Source of the DNA: an uncultured Lentisphaerota bacterium
GTDB lineage: Bacteria; Verrucomicrobiota; Kiritimatiellia; CAIQIC01
Assembly: GCA_903889245.1 (NCBI GenBank)
Contig: CAISWQ010000102.1
Coordinates: 101,978 to 165,977 of the forward strand
DNA: 64,000 nucleotides
Reading direction: 5' to 3'
Of this stretch, positions 25,905 through 33,580 are shown piece after piece; positions within the stretch are counted from its first letter, which is position 1, and each line of letters starts with the position of its first letter. The notes below the pieces were generated by a model that did not search any database, had not been told where the DNA came from, and was given only the letters and a program-made list of their open reading frames with translations. A program made the translations under genes and the position numbers.

Positions 25905-28676
25905 ATGAACACACTACACGGATGGATAACCGGACTTTTGCTCGCCGGGATAAGCGGCGCCGCCACCAACGACCTCGTGCTGCCGCAGCAGCCGGCCGCC
26001 GACCGGCCGCTCGCGGCGCGGTTCGAGAACCCGCCCGCGGCCGCGCGCATCCTGCGCATTCTCCACCACCAACACGACAATCCCAAACTGCAGGACCAGC
26101 AGCTCAAGCAGCTCGCCGGACAGGGCTTCGGCGGGTTTGTTGGCAACGTCAGCTTCAACGGCTACGTGGATGACGAGACCAAGTGGCCCGCTTTCCTGCG
26201 CGGCGTGCGGGCGGCGAAGGCAGCGGGCATGTCGCTCTGGCTCTACGACGAGTGCGGCTATCCCTCCGGCAGCGCGCGCGACCTGACGTTACGCGGCCAT
26301 CCGGAGTGGGCCGCGCGCGGGCTGCTCATCGCCATGACGAACACGACCGGCGGCGCGGTGCAGCTCGCGCTGCCGCCGGGCCAGCTCGTGCAGGCCGTCG
26401 CGCTGCCGGTGCAGGGCGGCGTCGCCGCGCTCGACCAAGCGCAGGATCTTGCGGCGGCGGTCAAGGATGGCCGGCTGACGTGGCAGGCGCCGGCGGGCGA
26501 GTGGTGCGTGCTGGCGATGACCGATGATTTGATCTATGAGGGCACGCACGCCGCGGTCAGCCTCGCGTATAAGAAGCCGTGCATCAACCTGCTGATGCGC
26601 GAGCCGACCGCGCGCTTTCTCGAAGTGACGCACGAGCAGTACGCGGCGCGGCTCGACCAGAACCTCGGCAAGTGGTTTGTCGCGACGTTCACCGACGAGC
26701 CCTCGCTGATGAACTACTGGTTCCGGCCGATGCCGCATCTCGTACTGCCGTGGTCGGCGACGCTCGCCGACGAGTTCCTGCGGCGGCGCGGCGCGAAGCT
26801 GGCGCCGCTGCTGCCGGCGCTGGTCACCGAGGCCGGGCCGCGCGGGGCGAAGGCGCGCTATGACTTCTGGCTGACCATCGCGGAACTGGTCTCGGAAAAT
26901 TATTTCGGCCAGATTCAGGACTGGTGCCGCCACCATCAATTCGCCTCGGGAGGCCATCTGCTGATGGAGGAAAACTTCGCCGGGCATGTGCCGCTCTATG
27001 GCGACTTCTTCCGTTGCGCGCGCCGGCTCGATGCGCCGAGCATTGATTGCCTGACGAGCATCCCCTCGCAGGTGCCGTGGTACATCGCGCGGCTGATCAG
27101 CTCCATCGCCGACCTCGAAGGCCGCACGGTGACGATGTGCGAGGTTTCCGACCACAGCCAGCGCTACCGGCCGGCGGGCGACCAGCGGCCGATCCACGTC
27201 GTCACCAGCGACGAAATCCGCGGCACGTGCAACCGGCTGCTGTGGGGCGGCATCAACACGCTCACCAGCTACTACTCCTTCGGCGGCCTCTCCGACGACC
27301 AGTTGCGCCAGCTCAACCTCTGGGTCGGCCGTTGCAGCACAATGCTCGCCGGCGGCCAGCAGGTGAGCGACATCGCCGTGCTCTATCCGATCGAAAGCCT
27401 CTGGCCCAAGTTCATCCCGGCGCGCTACGGCCCGACCGATGTCCAGACGGTGCGGCAGGCGGAGCGCATCTTCGATGGCGCCGCGACCGCGCTCTATGGC
27501 GCGAACCGCGATTTCACCTATGTGGACTCGCGCGCGCTGGCCGAGGCCAAAACACAGGGCGACGTGCTGGTGCATGGCAAGCTGCGCTGGCGCGTGGTCG
27601 TGTTGCCCGCGACCGACACACTGCCGCTCGCAGCATGGGAAAATCTCGCCGCCTTCTGGCGCGCGGGCGGCGTGGTGGTGGTGCTCGGCGCGCGGCCCGC
27701 GAACAGCGAAAAGGAATTCCCCTCGCCGCGCGTGCAGGCGCTCGCGCGCGAGCTGTTCGGAGAAAACGAGGCCCCGGCCATCACGTCCAACAAGGCCGGC
27801 GGCGTCGGCATCGCGCTGCCGGTCGGCATGCTCGGCCTGCTGCCGCGCCTGCTGGATATGGTGCTCGAGCGCGATGCCTGCGCCGCTGACGCGCGCGCGC
27901 CCATCAAGATCACGCACCGCCGCGTCGCGGATCACGATGTGTACTTTGCCATCAACGACAGCGCGGCGCCGTGGACTGGTGCGGTGCAGTTCCCCGGGCG
28001 CGGCGTCGGCGAACAGTGGAACCCGGCGACCGGCACGATGACGCCACTCGCCGTCGGCACGAACGTCGTGCTGCAACTCGGGCCTTATGGCGGCATGTTG
28101 TGGCGCGCGGCGGAAATCGCCGCGCCGCGCCGCCTCGGTGGCGGCCACTTTGCGGCGCCCAGCTTCAGCAGCGCGCCGCTGCCCACCAGCGCGCCGGCGG
28201 TCGGCAAGGGCCAGTATGTGACAGTTGAGCAAACCGGCGACGCGACCGCCGGCTGGACCGCGGCGGCCACGGTGACCAAGGGCGGCGTGGACACGCACTT
28301 GTTCTGCTCGTTCCGTTTGGCGCAGCCATTGGACCTGCACACGAGCGATGGGCTGGTGATCAACACCATCGTCCCCGTCGCGCCGCAGCCCGGCGTCGAA
28401 CTGCTCATCCAACTGCACACCAGCGATGGCAACGCCTATCTCGCCAGCACCGGCCGCCTGTTGAATGCACCGGGCGCGTATCGCTCCTACGTGATGTTCA
28501 ACCAGTTCCATCGCGCCGGCTGGATGAAAGGGCCCGACGTGCCGCTTGATCTGGGCAAGGTGACGGCGATCAGCGCCGGCTGGGGCGGCCACCTCGGCGT
28601 CGAGGGCGAGAAGATTGCCTTCACCCTCAAACCGCCTCAAAGTTTCGTTTGTAGCCTGAATGCAAAACCAAAATAA
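25905..28676 (+). CDS. Secreted GH106-like alpha-L-rhamnosidase
   Basis: The 923-residue product begins with a signal peptide (NTLHGWITGLLLAGISGAA). The N-terminal catalytic region carries the GH106 signature FVGNVSFNGYVDD, then SLWLYDECGYPSGSARD and GHPEWAARGL, with FTDEPSLMNYWF a little further on. The C-terminal third is beta-rich and probably binds carbohydrate (FCSFRLAQPLDLHTSDG). GH106 enzymes release alpha-L-rhamnose. ATG 25905 is chosen because upstream in-frame codons read through the REPIN-like element. It is followed 52 bases later by a sialate O-acetylesterase. Confidence 0.82.
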   Translation: MNTLHGWITGLLLAGISGAATNDLVLPQQPAADRPLAARFENPPAAARILRILHHQHDNPKLQDQQLKQLAGQGFGGFVGNVSFNGYVDDETKWPAFLRGVRAAKAAGMSLWLYDECGYPSGSARDLTLRGHPEWAARGLLIAMTNTTGGAVQLALPPGQLVQAVALPVQGGVAALDQAQDLAAAVKDGRLTWQAPAGEWCVLAMTDDLIYEGTHAAVSLAYKKPCINLLMREPTARFLEVTHEQYAARLDQNLGKWFVATFTDEPSLMNYWFRPMPHLVLPWSATLADEFLRRRGAKLAPLLPALVTEAGPRGAKARYDFWLTIAELVSENYFGQIQDWCRHHQFASGGHLLMEENFAGHVPLYGDFFRCARRLDAPSIDCLTSIPSQVPWYIARLISSIADLEGRTVTMCEVSDHSQRYRPAGDQRPIHVVTSDEIRGTCNRLLWGGINTLTSYYSFGGLSDDQLRQLNLWVGRCSTMLAGGQQVSDIAVLYPIESLWPKFIPARYGPTDVQTVRQAERIFDGAATALYGANRDFTYVDSRALAEAKTQGDVLVHGKLRWRVVVLPATDTLPLAAWENLAAFWRAGGVVVVLGARPANSEKEFPSPRVQALARELFGENEAPAITSNKAGGVGIALPVGMLGLLPRLLDMVLERDACAADARAPIKITHRRVADHDVYFAINDSAAPWTGAVQFPGRGVGEQWNPATGTMTPLAVGTNVVLQLGPYGGMLWRAAEIAAPRRLGGGHFAAPSFSSAPLPTSAPAVGKGQYVTVEQTGDATAGWTAAATVTKGGVDTHLFCSFRLAQPLDLHTSDGLVINTIVPVAPQPGVELLIQLHTSDGNAYLASTGRLLNAPGAYRSYVMFNQFHRAGWMKGPDVPLDLGKVTAISAGWGGHLGVEGEKIAFTLKPPQSFVCSLNAKPK

Positions 28677-28728
28677 AAGTCAGTCACGTCCGTTTGTCGC
28701 CCGAATCCAAGAGCAAAGGAGCCTGCCG

Positions 28729-30225
28729 ATGAACCGTAACCTATGGTTGTCCGTCGCTATGTTGGTGGCCGGGCTGGCCCGCGCCGAGGTCCAGCCGCAT
28801 CCGTTGTTCACCGAGGGCTGCGTGTTGCAGCGCGACGTGGCCGCGCCCGTCTGGGGCAAGGCGAAGGGCGGCGAAAAAGTCACCGTCGAATTTCGCGGTC
28901 AGACCCTCACAGCCACGGCCGACGCTGACGGCAACTGGAAAGTGTGCCTGGCCAGGATGGAAGCGGGCGGTCCGTTCAAAATGGTCATCCGCGGCGAGAA
29001 CACGATCACGCTGACGAACGTGTGCGTCGGCGAGGTGTGGGTGTGCAGCGGCCAGTCGAACATGGGCTTCACCATGGAACGTGCTTCCAACGCCGCCGCG
29101 GCGCTTCCCGCCAGCGCCGACCCGCAGCTCCGCCTCTTCAAGGTCCCGATGGTCACCGCCGATACGCCGCAGTACAGCGTCAACGCCGCGTGGGCGGTGA
29201 GCGCGCCGGAGGCGGTCAAGGGCTTCACTGCGGTCGGTTACTTCTTTGGCCGCGACCTGCGCCAGGCGCTTGGCGTGCCGGTCGGCCTGATCATGACCGC
29301 GTGGGGCGGCTCCTACGCCGAGGCATGGACCGACCGCGCCACGCTGGAGCGCGTGCTGCCCGCCGCGTTCACGCGCCACCAGGACAGCATCAGCGAGAAG
29401 GCCATCGCGAATTACCAGAAGACTCTACAGAACGTGAAGAAGGCCCGCGACAACTTCAAGACCACCGTCGCCAAGGCCAAGGCGGAAGGCAAGAAGGCGC
29501 CGAGCCTGCCGCGCGTGCCGGATGATCCGCGCACCACGAAAAACCGGCCGAGCGTGCTGTTCAACGCGATGCTCGCGCCGCTCCAACCCTTCGCCATCCG
29601 CGGCGCGATCTGGTATCAGGGCGAATCGAACGCCGGCCGCGCCAAGGAATACCAGACGCTCTTCCCCGCGATGATCACCAACTGGCGGCAGACGTGGGGC
29701 CTCGGCGACTTCCCGTTCTTCTTCGTGCAGATCGCGCCCTATAACGGCCAGCCGCCGGAAATTCGCGAGGCGCAGCTCATCGCGTGGCAGAAGACGCCGA
29801 ACACTGCGATGGCCGTCATCACCGACCACGGCGACGCCGCCGACATCCATCCGACCAACAAGGAGCCGGTCGGCCAGCGCCTCGCGCTCGCCGCGCGCGC
29901 GCTGACCTACGGCGAAAAAATCGAATACTCCGGCCCCGTCTTCAAACAGATGCGGATCAACGGCGACAAAGCCGTCTTGAGCTTCGAGCATCTCGGCGGC
30001 GGACTCGTCGCCAAGGACGGCGCGCTCAAGGGCTTCACGGTCGCCGGCGCGGATAAGAAGCACGTCGCTGCCACCGCCGAGATCAAAGGCGACACCGTCA
30101 TCGTCAGCGCCGCCGGTGTGCAGGCGCCCGTCGCCGTCCGCTACGGCTGGGCGAACGTGCCGGACATCAACCTCTTCAACAAGGCCGGTCTGCCCGCGAC
30201 GCCGTTCCGCACCGATTCGGAATAA
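28729..30225 (+). CDS. Secreted sialate O-acetylesterase (SGNH family), copy 2
   Basis: The 498-residue product has a signal peptide ending GLARA and the same SIAE blocks as copy 1: Ser in GQSNMGF, IRGAIWYQGESN, and DIHP with the catalytic Asp/His. It is the same length as the minus-strand copy at 3416-4912 and about two-thirds identical by eye, with near-identical EVQPHPLFTEG and NLFNKAGLPATPFRTD ends. AAAGGAG is 7 bases before the ATG. A 52-base gap after the GH106 gene suggests one transcript. It differs from copy 1 in the loop after the serine (GFTMERAS versus EWPLRAAE), which may change substrate preference. Confidence 0.92.
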   Translation: MNRNLWLSVAMLVAGLARAEVQPHPLFTEGCVLQRDVAAPVWGKAKGGEKVTVEFRGQTLTATADADGNWKVCLARMEAGGPFKMVIRGENTITLTNVCVGEVWVCSGQSNMGFTMERASNAAAALPASADPQLRLFKVPMVTADTPQYSVNAAWAVSAPEAVKGFTAVGYFFGRDLRQALGVPVGLIMTAWGGSYAEAWTDRATLERVLPAAFTRHQDSISEKAIANYQKTLQNVKKARDNFKTTVAKAKAEGKKAPSLPRVPDDPRTTKNRPSVLFNAMLAPLQPFAIRGAIWYQGESNAGRAKEYQTLFPAMITNWRQTWGLGDFPFFFVQIAPYNGQPPEIREAQLIAWQKTPNTAMAVITDHGDAADIHPTNKEPVGQRLALAARALTYGEKIEYSGPVFKQMRINGDKAVLSFEHLGGGLVAKDGALKGFTVAGADKKHVAATAEIKGDTVIVSAAGVQAPVAVRYGWANVPDINLFNKAGLPATPFRTDSE

Positions 30226-30228
30226 AAT

Positions 30229-30274
30229 TTCCAAGCGTTGGAAAATTCGGCGTTGAATTTCCCAAGCGTTGGAA
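30229..30274. repeat. Palindrome array, 2 units sharing a GCG centre
   Basis: TTCCAAGCGTTGGAA and TTCCCAAGCGTTGGAA have centres at 30236 and 30267, 31 bp apart. Both contain the rare GCG centre. They begin 4 bases after the esterase stop. Confidence 0.92.
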
Positions 30275-30351
30275 AAACTGTGGTTCCGAAACGGATTGCC
30301 GCCTGACGGGTGGGCGGTTATGGTGTGCGCCGTCAAACGAAAGGACACGCC

Positions 30352-30651
30352 ATGTTCTCGCATGTGGTGATCTTCTGGACGAAGCCCGAGGTGCCCGGCG
30401 CCGCCGACGCGCTCCTCGCCGGCGCGCAAAAATATCTCGCCGCAGTCCCCGGCGTCCGCAGCTTCCACGTCGGCACAATGGTGCCGAGTCATCGGCCGGT
30501 GGTGGAACAGAGCTATCAGGTGGCGCTGAACATCATCTTCGATGACGAGGCGGCGCAGGACGCCTATCAGGACCACCCGCTGCACCATGAGTTCATCGCC
30601 AAGGCGTTCAAACCCAACTGTGCCAAGTGCGTGGTCTTTGATTTTGCGTAG
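30352..30651 (+). CDS. Dabb (stress-responsive A/B barrel) domain protein
   Basis: The 99-residue product matches the Dabb ferredoxin-like dimeric barrel: FSHVVIFWTKPE at the start, RSFHVGT in the second strand, and QDHPLHHEFIAKAFKP near the C-terminus. Dabb proteins are small and often bind or modify hydrophobic ligands; a role here is not known. GAAAGGACACGCC precedes ATG 30352. An upstream in-frame extension of 14 residues is rejected as non-family. Confidence 0.82.
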   Translation: MFSHVVIFWTKPEVPGAADALLAGAQKYLAAVPGVRSFHVGTMVPSHRPVVEQSYQVALNIIFDDEAAQDAYQDHPLHHEFIAKAFKPNCAKCVVFDFA

Positions 30652-30656
30652 CGCTT

Positions 30657-30717
30657 GGGAGGGCGAACCTCCCGGCGAGCCGTTCTCTGTGGCGGCGGCC
30701 GCAGACTGCCGCTACAG
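30657..30717. repeat. REP-like hairpins with CTACAG tag
   Basis: The element contains the hairpin GGGAGG-gcgaa-CCTCCC (30657-30673) and the inverted pair CTGTGGCGGC / GCCGCTACAG (30687-30717). It resembles REPs whose GTAG tag borders a variable hairpin. It lies between the Dabb gene and the URO-D-like gene. Confidence 0.7.
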
Positions 30718-30733
30718 GGGCGGAGGGCGGAGC

Positions 30734-30786
30734 GATTAGGAGTTAGGATTAGAAGTCAGGATTAAGATTAGGAATCAAGATTAAGA
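30734..30786. repeat. AT-rich GATTAAG/GGATTAG tract in a gene leader
   Basis: About 50 bases are built from variants of ggattaga, gattaaga and gattagga, in sharp contrast to the GC-rich surroundings. It ends next to a strong GAGGAG ribosome binding site for the following gene. Confidence 0.7.
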
Positions 30787-30796
30787 GGAGAAGAAC

Positions 30797-32230
30797 ATGA
30801 GCCAGGATATGGAGCAACTCTATCAGCGGCGGTTGGCGCGCTATGTGACGGCGATGCGCAATGAGAAACCCGACCGCGTGCCGATCCGGCCGTTCGTCGC
30901 CGAGTTCTGCGCGAAGTGCGCCGGCATGACGTGCCAGCAGGTGACGCACGATTATAACCAGGCGTTCGAGGCCGTGCTCAAGTGCGCGCGCCAATTCGAC
31001 TGGGACGCGATGGTCGCCAACATGGTCTATGTCTGGACCGGCCTGACGCAGTCGGCCGGGCTGCGCTACTACGCGATCCCCGGCATCGGCCTGCCGCCGG
31101 ACGTGGGCTTTAACTACGTGGAGCCCGCCGAGGAGAAGGCGTTCATGCAGCCCGACGAATACGACGCGCTGATCGCCGACCCGACCGGCTTCCTCTACGA
31201 GAAATGGCTGCCGCGCGTTTCCGAGGAAGTCGCCGCGGGCGGCAAGCGCGCGACGGTCGGGCTTGTGAAAAGCTCGATGGCGATGCTCGCCTACTTCATG
31301 GCGTTCGGCCCGCAGGTCGGGCGCATGCGCAGCGAGTGCGGCATGCCCAGCGCCATCGCCGGCATCTTCAAGGCGCCGCTCGACATCATCGCCGACAAGC
31401 TGCGCGGCTACCTTGGCCTGCTCGACGATCTCCAGACGCAGCCGGAGAAGGTCAAGCAGGCGTGCGAGGCGCTCGCGCCGCACCTGTGCCACGTGGGCCT
31501 GACCACCAGCGACCCGAGCGGCACCGTGCCCATCGGCTTCTGGATGCATCGCGGCTGCGTCCCGTTCGTCAACCCGGACACGTTCAACACCATCTACTGG
31601 CCCACGCTCAAGCCGATCATCGAGGAGTTCTGGAAGCAGGGTCGCCAGACGCTGTTCTACGCCGAGGGCAAGTGGCACCACCACTACGACGCGTTTCTGG
31701 AACTGCCCGCGCGCAGCATCGTCTATCACGTGGACCGCGACGACGTCTTCGAGGCGCACCGCCGCCTGCACCACAAGTTCGCCATCAGCGGCGGCGTGCC
31801 CAACACGCTCTTGAGCCTCGGCAAACCAGAAGCCGTGCGCGAGCTGGTCCGGCGCATCATTACCGAGGTCGCGCATGAGGGCGGCTACATCCTCGACTCC
31901 GGCGCGATTTTGCAGAACGACGCCAGCATCGAGAACATGCGCGCGCTCACCGAGACCGCGCGCGAGTTCGGCGTCTATGGCGATGGCCAGGCCGAGCTCA
32001 ACGCCACGCCACCCGCGCAGACGGCCGCCTCCATCGCCGACCGCGCGAAGCTCAAAGGCATGAGCGGCCAGCCCGCCCCGCGCGTCGTCCCCGGCGTCGT
32101 CCTCCCGTGGGCCGAGAAACTGCCCACCATCCCGCCGATCACCGGCGACGCCGCCCTTGCCAAAAACATCTGGGAGCAGGTGGATGGCTTCGGCAACATG
32201 TACATCTGGCAACTGCTGTTGAGCTTCTGA
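30797..32230 (+). CDS. Uroporphyrinogen-decarboxylase-like / corrinoid methyltransferase-family protein
   Basis: The 477-residue protein belongs to the URO-D superfamily: ARYVTAMRNEKPDRVPIRPF at the N-terminus, a (beta/alpha)8-barrel body, and HVDRDDVFEAHRRL with AISGGVPNTLLSLGKPEAV near residue 340. Its length and the extra segments fit the MtaA/CmuA-like methyltransferase branch rather than true haem biosynthesis HemE. No corrinoid protein gene is visible nearby, so the methyl donor and acceptor are unknown. A GAGGAG ribosome binding site precedes ATG 30797. It is the last gene of the glycan-degradation stretch. Confidence 0.82.
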   Translation: MSQDMEQLYQRRLARYVTAMRNEKPDRVPIRPFVAEFCAKCAGMTCQQVTHDYNQAFEAVLKCARQFDWDAMVANMVYVWTGLTQSAGLRYYAIPGIGLPPDVGFNYVEPAEEKAFMQPDEYDALIADPTGFLYEKWLPRVSEEVAAGGKRATVGLVKSSMAMLAYFMAFGPQVGRMRSECGMPSAIAGIFKAPLDIIADKLRGYLGLLDDLQTQPEKVKQACEALAPHLCHVGLTTSDPSGTVPIGFWMHRGCVPFVNPDTFNTIYWPTLKPIIEEFWKQGRQTLFYAEGKWHHHYDAFLELPARSIVYHVDRDDVFEAHRRLHHKFAISGGVPNTLLSLGKPEAVRELVRRIITEVAHEGGYILDSGAILQNDASIENMRALTETAREFGVYGDGQAELNATPPAQTAASIADRAKLKGMSGQPAPRVVPGVVLPWAEKLPTIPPITGDAALAKNIWEQVDGFGNMYIWQLLLSF

Positions 32231-32243
32231 TAAATGCAGGGTT

Positions 32244-32273
32244 TTGAAGCGTGTTAGTGAATAACCCTATAAA
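32244..32273 (+). promoter_or_regulatory. Candidate sigma-70-type promoter
   Basis: TTGAAG at 32244-32249 and TATAAA at 32268-32273 are separated by 18 bases in the AT-richer leader of the PEP-CTERM gene. The 172-base leader contains no repeat array. The match is by eye only. Confidence 0.35.
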
Positions 32274-32402
32274 GGTGCTATCAAGCGTCCTGGTACTATT
32301 ATATCTGGATGCCGTAGAGCACTATGTTCGGTCAAGGAGATGACCATGACAAAGGACACCCATAACCAGCGGCTATGGTGCCGGGTGCCAGAGGGAACAA
32401 CC

Positions 32403-32675
32403 ATGAAGGCAAAGCATAAAAGCGGTGGGCTGGGTTTGGCGGCGCTCGTGTTCTGTCTGATGCTTGGCGTCGTGCAGGCGCAAAGCGGCATCGGCAATCC
32501 GAATGATGTGGCCAATGGCGGCAAGGGCAATAACTACGGCTGGGGCGACCGCGAGGGTATGCCGGCGGCGCCGGAGCCAGCCACGCTTGCCATGGCAGCG
32601 CTGGGCGTGGGTTTGGCCGGCGGTTATGTGCTGTACCGCCGCCGTCGAAACAGCCGTACGACCGCCTCATCCTGA
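32403..32675 (+). CDS. PEP-CTERM sorting-domain mini-protein
   Basis: The 90-residue product has a signal peptide (HKSGGLGLAALVFCLMLGVVQA), a very short mature region rich in glycine and asparagine, and a classic PEP-CTERM tail: PEPATLAMAAL, a hydrophobic helix, and YRRRR. Such proteins are cut by an exosortase, usually for surface or exopolysaccharide display. Only about 30 residues would remain in the mature form. An ATG at 32346 with AAGGAG 6 bases upstream could add 19 residues before the signal, but ATG 32403 with agaggga is preferred. No exosortase gene lies in the window. Confidence 0.85.
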   Translation: MKAKHKSGGLGLAALVFCLMLGVVQAQSGIGNPNDVANGGKGNNYGWGDREGMPAAPEPATLAMAALGVGLAGGYVLYRRRRNSRTTASS

Positions 32676-32707
32676 AGCGGTGGCACCTTGGGAACCGGGA
32701 GCAGCTA

Positions 32708-33367
32708 ATGCCCTTTGACTTAAGCCCCGTCGCCGCGCGCGTGCTCGGCTGCCTGATCGAGAAGCAATTGAGCACACCGGATGTCTATCCGCTGTCACTG
32801 AACTCGCTGACCAACGCCTGCAACCAGAAGTCCAACCGCGACCCGCTGATGGCTCTCGACGAGAATACCGTGATCCGCGCGCTCGATGAACTGCGCGACC
32901 GCAAGCTCGCCTGCCTGGTCAGCCTCGCCGGCAGCCGGGTGGTCAAATATGAGCATCAGGCCGCCGCCGCGCTGCAACTGGAGAAGGACCAACTGGCCAT
33001 GCTCTGCGAACTGCTGGTGCGCGGCCCGCAGACGCTGGCCGAGTTGCGCAGCCACGCCAGCCGCCTGTTGGCCGCGTTGGATGCCGCCGATGCCGAACGC
33101 CACATCCGCGACCTGGCGGCACGGCCCGACCCGCTCGTGGTGCTGTTGCCACGCCAGCCCGGTCGCAAGGAACAGCGCTACGCCCATGGGCTCTGCGGTG
33201 AGATCACAAGCGAGGCTGCGCCCGCCCTACCCCTCGAGCCCGCGCGCCTCGCCGTGCAGGCCGGGGACGAGCGTCTCGCCAGGCTTGAAGGCGAAATCGC
33301 CACGCTGCGCGACACCGTCGGGCAACTTCAGCGGCAGTTTGCCGACTTCCGCCGCCAGTTGGGTTAG
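32708..33367 (+). CDS. yceH: YceH / DUF480 family protein
   Basis: The 219-residue protein matches the YceH (UPF0502) family: LSPVAARVLGCLIEKQLSTPDVYPLSLN, then ACNQKSNRDP, and two winged-helix domains. A C-terminal coiled-coil extension (LARLEGEIATLRDTVGQLQ) follows. The biochemical role is not known; a DNA- or RNA-binding role is suggested by the fold. It begins 32 bases after the PEP-CTERM gene and its stop abuts a small REP hairpin. Confidence 0.9.
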   Translation: MPFDLSPVAARVLGCLIEKQLSTPDVYPLSLNSLTNACNQKSNRDPLMALDENTVIRALDELRDRKLACLVSLAGSRVVKYEHQAAAALQLEKDQLAMLCELLVRGPQTLAELRSHASRLLAALDAADAERHIRDLAARPDPLVVLLPRQPGRKEQRYAHGLCGEITSEAAPALPLEPARLAVQAGDERLARLEGEIATLRDTVGQLQRQFADFRRQLG

Positions 33368-33384
33368 GCGGCAGCCGCCCCTAC
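33367..33384. repeat. REP-like hairpin fragment with CTAC tag
   Basis: The perfect hairpin GGCGGC-a-GCCGCC (33367-33379) is followed by cctac, the reverse complement of a GTAG tag. It sits directly on the yceH stop codon and just before the palindrome array. Confidence 0.6.
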
Positions 33385-33385
33385 G

Positions 33386-33493
33386 TTCCAAGGCTTGGAA
33401 AATTTTTACCGCTGTTTTCCAGGGATGGGAAAATTTCGGCGGTTTTTTCCCAGGCCCTGGAAAAAATCAGCGCCGTTTTTCCAAGCCTTGGAA
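33386..33493. repeat. Palindrome array, 4 units
   Basis: Centres at 33393, 33424, 33455 and 33486, spaced 31, 31 and 31 bp. The two outer units are perfect (TTCCAAGGCTTGGAA, TTCCAAGCCTTGGAA); the inner two are variants (TTCCAGGGATGGGAA, TCCCAGGCCCTGGAA). Confidence 0.95.
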
Positions 33494-33580
33494 ACCCACA
33501 GCCGGCCGAAAAGAAAACCTTGCCTTGCGGGGGGGGTGGCGGCTATGAAAGCCGCCGTTTGCCGCACTCCAGGAAGAAAA

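Noticed and set aside
33386..33493. CRISPR array
   Set aside because: The repeated unit is only 15 bp and is palindromic, spacers are about 16 bp, and there are no cas genes. The spacing is helical, not CRISPR-like.
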